12,721 nt of DNA. Origin: Methylophaga sp. GTDB lineage: Bacteria > Pseudomonadota > Gammaproteobacteria > Nitrosococcales > Methylophagaceae. Position 1 is the first letter of the stretch. Every line of letters begins with the position of its first letter. The position numbers and the translations under genes are program-made. The DNA lies in NCBI GenBank assembly GCA_014762585.1, contig JABURN010000137.1, positions 1-12,721 on the forward strand. Direction: 5' to 3'. The notes beneath the pieces were generated by a model, which was given only the letters and a program-made list of their open reading frames with translations, did no database searches and had not been told where the DNA came from. Shown here one piece after another: positions 8,398 to 12,721 of this stretch.

Positions 8398-9345
8398 ATG
8401 CAACGCACCGTCGGTATCGTTATGGATCCGGTCTCCCGGATCAATATCAAGAAAGATAGTAGTTTTGCGATGTTACTGGCCGCCCAGGAGCGGGGCTGGC
8501 AAATCCTTTACATGGAACAGCAGGATTTGTTTCTGCGTGACGGCAAGGTCTTTGCCGAAATGCGACCACTGAAAGTATTTGAAAATCCAGATAAATGGTT
8601 TGAGCTGGGTGCCAGCGAGACCCGGCCGATCACCCATCTGGAGGCCATCCTGATGCGAAAGGATCCGCCTTTCGATATGGAATACGTATACAGCACCTAT
8701 CTGCTGGAACAGGCGCAGGCGGCCGGGGTGCTGATCGTCAATGACCCACAGAGCCTGCGCGATGCCAATGAAAAACTGTTTACCGCCTGGTTCCCACAAT
8801 GCTGCCCGCCGACCCTGGTCAGCCGCCATAAGCACCTGATCCGAGCATTTCAGCAGGAACATGGCGATATCATTCTGAAACCGCTGGATGGCATGGGCGG
8901 TGCCTCAATATTCCGGATTAACAGTGACGATCCCAATTTCTCCGTTATCGTTGAAACACTGAGTGATCATGGCCGCAAATCGGTGATGGCGCAGAAATAT
9001 TTACCTGAAATCAAAGATGGCGATAAACGCATTCTGCTGATAGACGGCGAACCGGTACCGTATGCGCTGGCAAGAATCCCGGCCCAGGGTGAAACCCGCG
9101 GTAATCTTGCTGCCGGCGGCCGCGCTGAAGGCCGTCCCCTCAGTGAGCGGGACCGCTGGATTTGTCAGCAGGTAGGCGACAAATTGCGCGAAAAAGGTCT
9201 GATTTTTGTGGGTTTGGATGTGATTGGCGATTACCTCACCGAAATCAAAGTCACCAGCCCGACCTGCATCCGTGAACTCGACCGAGAATTCGGGATCAAT
9301 ATCGATGCCGACTTAATGACTGCCATTGAACAAAGACTGCCATGA
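8398..9345 (+). CDS. gshB: Glutathione synthetase
   Basis: GshB joins gamma-glutamylcysteine and glycine with ATP, the last step of glutathione synthesis in the cytoplasm. The 315-residue length matches the prokaryotic family. The N-terminus has GIVMDPVSRINIKKDSSFAM, with LMRKDPPFDMEYVY at 85-98 and the glycine-rich ATP-grasp loop KPLDGMGGASIF at 161-172. RGNLAAGG is at 234-241. The C-terminal metal site reads TEIKVTSPTC (281-290), where the family normally has TEINVTSPTC. The Asn that binds magnesium is thus Lys284, a notable change. An upstream Met at 8362 overlaps the possible -10 box, and the Met at 8398 gives the family-typical N-terminus with GAG six bases upstream. The stop overlaps the next start (ATGA). 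Confidence 0.95.
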   Translation: MQRTVGIVMDPVSRINIKKDSSFAMLLAAQERGWQILYMEQQDLFLRDGKVFAEMRPLKVFENPDKWFELGASETRPITHLEAILMRKDPPFDMEYVYSTYLLEQAQAAGVLIVNDPQSLRDANEKLFTAWFPQCCPPTLVSRHKHLIRAFQQEHGDIILKPLDGMGGASIFRINSDDPNFSVIVETLSDHGRKSVMAQKYLPEIKDGDKRILLIDGEPVPYALARIPAQGETRGNLAAGGRAEGRPLSERDRWICQQVGDKLREKGLIFVGLDVIGDYLTEIKVTSPTCIRELDREFGINIDADLMTAIEQRLP

Positions 9346-10382
9346 AACCTCTTCTTATCCCGTTTTTACTCATCACCAGCCTGCTGGTCACAGCCTGTGG
9401 TGACAGCGAACGCGCCCGACAGGCTAAATTCTATGCTTTTGGCACCGAAATTGATGTCAGCCTTTATGGTGTTGATGCCGAAACCGCTGACAAAACCATC
9501 GATGTGCTGGAACAGGCTTTTAATAACGTCAATGACACCTGGCATGCCTGGCAGCCCAGTACGCTGACCCGTATCAACGAGGCGATTGCTGCCGGCGAAA
9601 CAGTCGAGATCAAGCCCGAAGTTGCTGCGGTGATCGAGGAAGCCGCTCTGTATGCCCATGACAGTCAGCATCTGTTCAACCCGGCTGCTGGCAAACTGTT
9701 TGAAATGTGGGGCTACCACCAGGACAACTGGTTTGAATCACGTCCGCCACCAGCGCAGGCTCAGATCGATGAATGGCTGGCCGCGGCGCCGACCATGGAT
9801 GATATTCATATCGATAATAATGTGCTGAGCAGTGACAACCCGATGGTCAAACTGGGATTCGGCGGTTTTGCCAAGGGCACCGCCGTTGATGCCGCCATGG
9901 CAGCGCTTAAAGCACAGGGCATTAAGAACGCGATTATCAATATTGGTGGTGATCTGCGTGCGATCGGCCGCCATGGTGACAGGCCCTGGCGAATTGGCAT
10001 CCGCCACCCTCGCAAGGAAGGTGGCATGCTGGCCTCGGTGGCAATGCAGGGAGATGAGAGCGTATTCACCTCCGGTGACTATGAACGCTATTTCACCTAT
10101 GAAGGCATACGCTATCCTCATATTCTCGACCCACGGACTGGTCAGCCGGCCCGCGATAATATCTCGGTCACAGTGATCCACAAGCAGGCTGCCCGCGCTG
10201 ATGCGGCCGCAACAGCGCTGGTTGTAGCCGGTGAGGACTGGCCGCAAATTGCCGCTTCGCTGGGCATCGATCATGTTATGCTGATGCGAGCTGACGGACA
10301 GATCGAAATGACAGCGGCCATGGCCGAGCAAGTCAGGTTGAGTGATCCGAAGCAGACGCCGTTGATTCGTCAGGTACCCTAG
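9342..10382 (+). CDS. apbE: FAD:protein FMN transferase, ApbE-type lipoprotein
   Basis: ApbE splits FAD and attaches FMN to a threonine of target proteins such as NqrB/NqrC, RnfG/RnfD or other flavin-binding domains on the periplasmic side. The 346-residue precursor has a lipoprotein signal with lipobox VTAC and acylated Cys19. Family motifs follow in order: LGFGGFAKG at 171-179 (a variant of LGGIAKG), NIGGD at 200-204, TSGDYERYF at 243-251, HILDPRTG at 260-267, and ADAAATAL with metal ligands Asp287 and Thr291. It overlaps gshB by four bases and ends six bases before the TonB-family gene. No flavin acceptor protein is encoded in the window, so the target must be elsewhere. The link with gshB and tonB may be only transcriptional. 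Confidence 0.93.
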   Translation: MKPLLIPFLLITSLLVTACGDSERARQAKFYAFGTEIDVSLYGVDAETADKTIDVLEQAFNNVNDTWHAWQPSTLTRINEAIAAGETVEIKPEVAAVIEEAALYAHDSQHLFNPAAGKLFEMWGYHQDNWFESRPPPAQAQIDEWLAAAPTMDDIHIDNNVLSSDNPMVKLGFGGFAKGTAVDAAMAALKAQGIKNAIINIGGDLRAIGRHGDRPWRIGIRHPRKEGGMLASVAMQGDESVFTSGDYERYFTYEGIRYPHILDPRTGQPARDNISVTVIHKQAARADAAATALVVAGEDWPQIAASLGIDHVMLMRADGQIEMTAAMAEQVRLSDPKQTPLIRQVP

Positions 10383-10388
10383 TGACCC

Positions 10389-11408
10389 ATGGCAAGAACC
10401 ACTGCCTCTGACAGACTGCTCTTTACCCTGCTGATCTCGATCATCATTCACTTGATCATCGTGCTCGGCATCAGTTTTGACGTCTTTTCCGAACCGACCA
10501 ATGCGCCGGTCAACAATCTCGAAATCACCCTGGTTAAGCAGCAGGATCGTATCAAGCCGGAAGAAGCCGATTTTCTCGCCCAGGCTGACAATGAAGGCGG
10601 TGGCGAAACCGAGACACCGACGCCCGAGCCCACCCCGACATTACCGGTACCGATAGTGGAAGAAATGCCCAGTTCAGAGCCGGTACCGCCCATTGCCACC
10701 GCAGAAATCGAGCCGGAACCTGTGCCATTGGTAGAACCCGATCCCGCGCCTGAACCACCAGCCCCGGAACCCGAACCCGCACCGCCGGAGCCCGAGCCTA
10801 AGCCCGCCCCGCCGGAACCGGTAGAACCTCAAGCTGAGAAGCCGGTGCAAAAGCTGACTCAGGAGAAGGCTGAACGCAAGGTGGAGAAAGTGGAGAAGCC
10901 GGAAACTGAGCCTGAACCAGAAGCTGACGCAGCTCCCGAGCCACCGCCTCGACCTTCTGCCAGGGATCTGATGCTGCAGGCAAGGAATGAAATTCATGAC
11001 TTGCAGAACAAGCTCAACGAAACCACCCGGGCACTCAGTGAGCGCCCCAAAAAAAGACGTATCTCGGCTTCTACTAAGGAATTTGCTGCTGCAGCTTATA
11101 TGAAAGCCTGGGAAATGAAAGTCGAGAATATCGGTAATATGAACTATCCACAGGAAGCACGGCGTCAGGGACTGAACGGCAGCCTGATGCTATCGGTGGA
11201 TATCAATCCGGACGGGAGTGTGCCGGCAGGGGGTATCGTGATTTCACGTTCCTCCGGTCATGAAGTGCTGGATGAAGCTGCAGTGCGTATCGTCCGTCTG
11301 GGCGCGCCGTACGCTGCAATACCGGACAATGTACTGAAGGATAATGACATGCTGACCATTATCCGTACCTGGAAGTTTGAAACCGGGCAGGGTTTGTCTA
11401 CCCGCTAA
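10389..11408 (+). CDS. TonB-family energy transducer, TonB3-like
   Basis: The 339-residue protein has the TonB layout. A short cytoplasmic N-terminus leads to one membrane segment (about 10-30). A long Pro/Glu-rich periplasmic spacer (about 76-190, many EPEP and PEP units) follows, then a basic helical stretch (about 190-240) and a C-terminal TonB domain (about 240-335). The C-terminal domain contains NYPQEARRQGLNGSL at 252-266. TonB couples the proton gradient, through ExbB-ExbD, to outer-membrane proteins, but no exbBD or receptor gene is nearby. Position next to gshB matches tonB3 (PA0406) of Pseudomonas aeruginosa, reported to be needed for twitching motility. A similar role here is an inference from gene order and architecture only. 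It begins six bases after apbE, with a weak ribosome site. Confidence 0.87.
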   Translation: MARTTASDRLLFTLLISIIIHLIIVLGISFDVFSEPTNAPVNNLEITLVKQQDRIKPEEADFLAQADNEGGGETETPTPEPTPTLPVPIVEEMPSSEPVPPIATAEIEPEPVPLVEPDPAPEPPAPEPEPAPPEPEPKPAPPEPVEPQAEKPVQKLTQEKAERKVEKVEKPETEPEPEADAAPEPPPRPSARDLMLQARNEIHDLQNKLNETTRALSERPKKRRISASTKEFAAAAYMKAWEMKVENIGNMNYPQEARRQGLNGSLMLSVDINPDGSVPAGGIVISRSSGHEVLDEAAVRIVRLGAPYAAIPDNVLKDNDMLTIIRTWKFETGQGLSTR

Positions 11409-11410
11409 AC

Positions 11411-11438
11411 GCGGCCAGTGAGCTGAGTCACCGGCCGC
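11411..11438. terminator. Hairpin between convergent tonB-like and host-attachment genes
   Basis: An 11-position stem (11411-11421 with 11428-11438) has one A-C mismatch and a six-base loop GCTGAG. It lies two bases after the tonB-like stop and nine bases from the stop of the converging gene. No T run follows on either strand, so it is at best a weak intrinsic terminator. It could act with Rho or protect transcript ends. Confidence 0.45.
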
Positions 11439-11447
11439 TTGCTAAGT

Positions 11448-11882
11448 CTAGTGAAACAGGTAATCGCGGATTTCCGCTTCACTCTTATGGATCAGGTTTT
11501 TGTTGATCGTCTGACTGATATGTTTCTGTGTCACACTTCCCAGGCTCTGCTTGAGCTTACCCAGAAAGCCTGGTGAGGAGATAATCACCAGATCGTTGTA
11601 ATCGCCGGTACGGCGGGCGTTTTCCAGGCGCTCGCCGACATCATGAGCAAAGTGCAGAACTTCTGTTTCTTTGGGTTCCGTCCTCGGCTCCATCGCATGA
11701 CGCCCTCCCTGACCATGACTGTCGAAGGAACGGCCCGCATCATCAGACACGAGTTCCTCGCCTTTGAGACGACTAGCACTGTTGATGAGATCATCCACTT
11801 CCTTAAGCGGGCTGGTTCGGCTCTCAACCGAAAAGATTCTGGCGCGGCTGCTCTCGGCAACGACGACCCATTTTTTCTTCAT
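11448..11882 (-). CDS. Host-attachment family protein
   Basis: The 144-residue protein resembles the family named 'protein required for attachment to host cells' (Pfam Host_attach). Typical features are the N-terminal strand KKKWVVVAESSRARIF (about 3-18) and ELVSDDAGRSFDSHGQGGRHAM at 43-64. A central DYNDLVIISSPGFLGKL block (94-110) follows, and the protein ends with EAEIRDYL at 135-142. It has no signal peptide or membrane segment, so it is probably cytoplasmic. The family name comes from an Agrobacterium attachment locus, and its biochemical function is not established. The fold may be related to domains of eRF1-like release factors, which I recall but cannot test here. The start at 11882 is supported by AGGAG eight bases upstream. 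An earlier Met at 11975 would start close to the predicted transcription start. Confidence 0.82.
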   Translation of the reverse strand: MKKKWVVVAESSRARIFSVESRTSPLKEVDDLINSASRLKGEELVSDDAGRSFDSHGQGGRHAMEPRTEPKETEVLHFAHDVGERLENARRTGDYNDLVIISSPGFLGKLKQSLGSVTQKHISQTINKNLIHKSEAEIRDYLFH

Positions 11883-11890
11883 AGTCGATA

Positions 11891-11895
11891 CTCCT
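11891..11895 (-). promoter_or_regulatory. Ribosome binding site of the host-attachment gene
   Basis: AGGAG on the minus strand, eight bases before the ATG at 11882. It decides between this start and an in-frame Met 31 codons upstream. Confidence 0.75.
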
Positions 11896-11979
11896 ACTCG
11901 CTTGGGTGAGACAAGCAGCGCAGAACAACAAGCGGTTAACTGCTCTACGCATCGTTGAATCGATAGAAGCTTCATTTCG

Positions 11980-12009
11980 ACTATAGCAAACTATTCAGGG
12001 GTTTGTCTT
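11980..12009 (-). promoter_or_regulatory. Probable sigma-70 promoter of the host-attachment gene
   Basis: On the minus strand TATAGT (11980-11985) lies 18 bases after AAGACA (12004-12009), which matches the consensus -35 at four of six positions. Transcription would begin near 11973, leaving about 90 untranslated bases before the ATG at 11882. No clear terminator separates the CYTH gene from this promoter. Confidence 0.5.
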
Positions 12010-12034
12010 TGCCTGGGACAACAAAGCAAAGTAC

Positions 12035-12658
12035 TTATTTTTCAAATGCTTGCGACAACTTATAGCCTTGTGCCGCTTTGCTGATATCACTGTATTGCAG
12101 TGGTAATGCGGCCTTCAGCCGGTCGGCCAGTTGCTGCACTTTTTTAATCTCACCCTGTTTGAGTTCGAGCTCAATTTCATGAATCGGTGCTTGTCGTTTT
12201 CCAGCGCGGACCTGGCCGCGGTCATAGGCCATTTCCACGCGGGTGCCATCTTCTAAACGCAGTGGTAACACCAGTCTTTCGAACTCGGTGGTAAATAAGG
12301 GCGTGAGTGCATTCCAGACGGCAGTATCTTCCACCAGCGGAGCCAGTTCGGTCTGTTTTAGCAGCGCTGTATCAAATTCAGGCCCCGCCAGGGGATGTTC
12401 CCACTCATTGCGCTGATGTAATCCGTTCTCCGCCTTGCCAGTGCATTTCACAGTCTGCAACCACTGCTCACCGATCTGGCGAAGTCGCAGGCCGGCACCA
12501 AACTGTTGCAGGTCACGAGCCGGTGTATCGAAATAGGTACTGAGTAAATGAATTCGCTGACCCGGTTGCTCCAGCATGGCCATCAGCCAGTCCAGTTTCT
12601 CCAGATCCAGCGACTCATCCTGGCTGACCTGAAGTTTGATTTCCTGCTCCAGACTCAT
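12035..12658 (-). CDS. CYTH-domain protein, probable inorganic triphosphatase
   Basis: The 207-residue protein is a nearly complete CYTH domain. This fold forms an eight-stranded tunnel that binds triphosphate and two metal ions. The signature ExExK is at Glu4, Glu6 and Lys8. Further tunnel residues follow: Arg58 and Arg60 in GLRLRQ, Lys71, Glu85 and Glu87 in RNEWE, Arg128, Glu142 and Asp146, and the acidic strand EIELELKQG at 161-169. SDISKAAQGY near 190 matches the C-terminal Ser/Lys motif. In E. coli YgiF the same domain is followed by a CHAD domain. Here the protein ends after CYTH. Hydrolysis of tripolyphosphate is the likely activity, but adenylate cyclase or thiamine triphosphatase activity occurs in relatives. 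Its start overlaps the preceding stop codon by four bases, suggesting translational coupling to the uvrA-like gene. Confidence 0.85.
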   Translation of the reverse strand: MSLEQEIKLQVSQDESLDLEKLDWLMAMLEQPGQRIHLLSTYFDTPARDLQQFGAGLRLRQIGEQWLQTVKCTGKAENGLHQRNEWEHPLAGPEFDTALLKQTELAPLVEDTAVWNALTPLFTTEFERLVLPLRLEDGTRVEMAYDRGQVRAGKRQAPIHEIELELKQGEIKKVQQLADRLKAALPLQYSDISKAAQGYKLSQAFEK

Positions 12659-12721
12659 GATTTCATCAGCGGTTTCAGATAGTGGCCGGTATAAGAGGAT
12701 GCATGCTCTGCCACCTCTTCC
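12655..12721 (-). CDS. uvrA: UvrA excinuclease ABC subunit A, last 22 codons (rest lies outside the window)
   Basis: On the minus strand the bases from 12720 down to 12655 read as 21 sense codons plus TGA. The peptide is EEVAEHASSYTGHYLKPLMK followed by Ser. The pattern EEVA, then SYTG-YLKP shortly before the end, is the usual C-terminus of UvrA, the damage-recognising ATPase of nucleotide excision repair. The TGA overlaps the ATG of the CYTH gene. The identification rests on this short tail only, and another ABC-type protein with a similar end is possible. Confidence 0.68.
   Translation of the reverse strand, partial: EEVAEHASSYTGHYLKPLMKS

Noticed and set aside
9738..10451. 237-codon open frame on the minus strand
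   Set aside because: Antisense to apbE, whose motifs are complete; the translation looks random.
10610..10960. Repetitive, proline- and glutamate-coding stretch that might be a repeat array
   Set aside because: It is the in-frame Pro/Glu-rich spacer of the TonB-family protein. Units are short and irregular, with no unique spacers as in CRISPR.
12010..12034. CTTTGC / GCAAAG inverted repeat after the CYTH gene
   Set aside because: The stem is only six base pairs with a loop of 13 bases and no T run, so it is not a convincing terminator.

Overview
The window looks like an ordinary chromosomal segment of a gammaproteobacterium. It carries eleven protein-coding genes: nine complete, and one cut off at each end of the window. 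Several gene orders match a Pseudomonas-like arrangement as I remember it: glyQ-glyS-gmhB-plsC, and gshB beside a tonB3-like gene. No rRNA, tRNA, insertion sequence, phage gene, CRISPR array or long repeat is visible, and no gene-free stretch exceeds 300 bases. A methylotroph such as Methylophaga is possible, because the first gene resembles the ATP-grasp proteins of C1-cofactor clusters. That is only an inference.

Left part (1-1804, plus strand): the end of an ATP-grasp ligase-like gene is followed by htpX, a membrane zinc protease. A heat-shock (sigma-32 type) promoter appears to sit between them, with its -35 box over the stop codon of the first gene. htpX ends at a strong hairpin terminator.

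Middle (1822-8216, minus strand): a tight five-gene run reads glyQ, glyS, gmhB, plsC, then a fimX-like gene. Junctions are 4-base overlaps or gaps of 4 to 12 bases, so one promoter upstream of glyQ (8254-8283) probably drives all five. The run combines tRNA charging, lipopolysaccharide heptose synthesis, phospholipid synthesis and, last, a REC-PAS-GGDEF-EAL protein with degenerate motifs throughout. That last protein matches the design of FimX, the c-di-GMP receptor controlling type IV pili.

Right of the divergent promoter region (8398-11408, plus strand): gshB, an apbE-type lipoprotein flavin transferase and a TonB-family protein form a second tight run. The TonB protein sits in the position of tonB3, which is linked to twitching motility in Pseudomonas aeruginosa. 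The window therefore holds two possible pilus-related genes, though no pilus structural gene.

Right end (11448-12721, minus strand): the last codons of a uvrA-like gene overlap the start of a CYTH-domain triphosphatase. A small host-attachment-family protein follows, with its own promoter and a leader of about 90 bases.

I found no convincing undescribed system. The points most worth checking are the FimX-like gene inside a glyQS operon, the Asn-to-Lys change at a metal-ligand position of GshB, and the heat-shock promoter of htpX.
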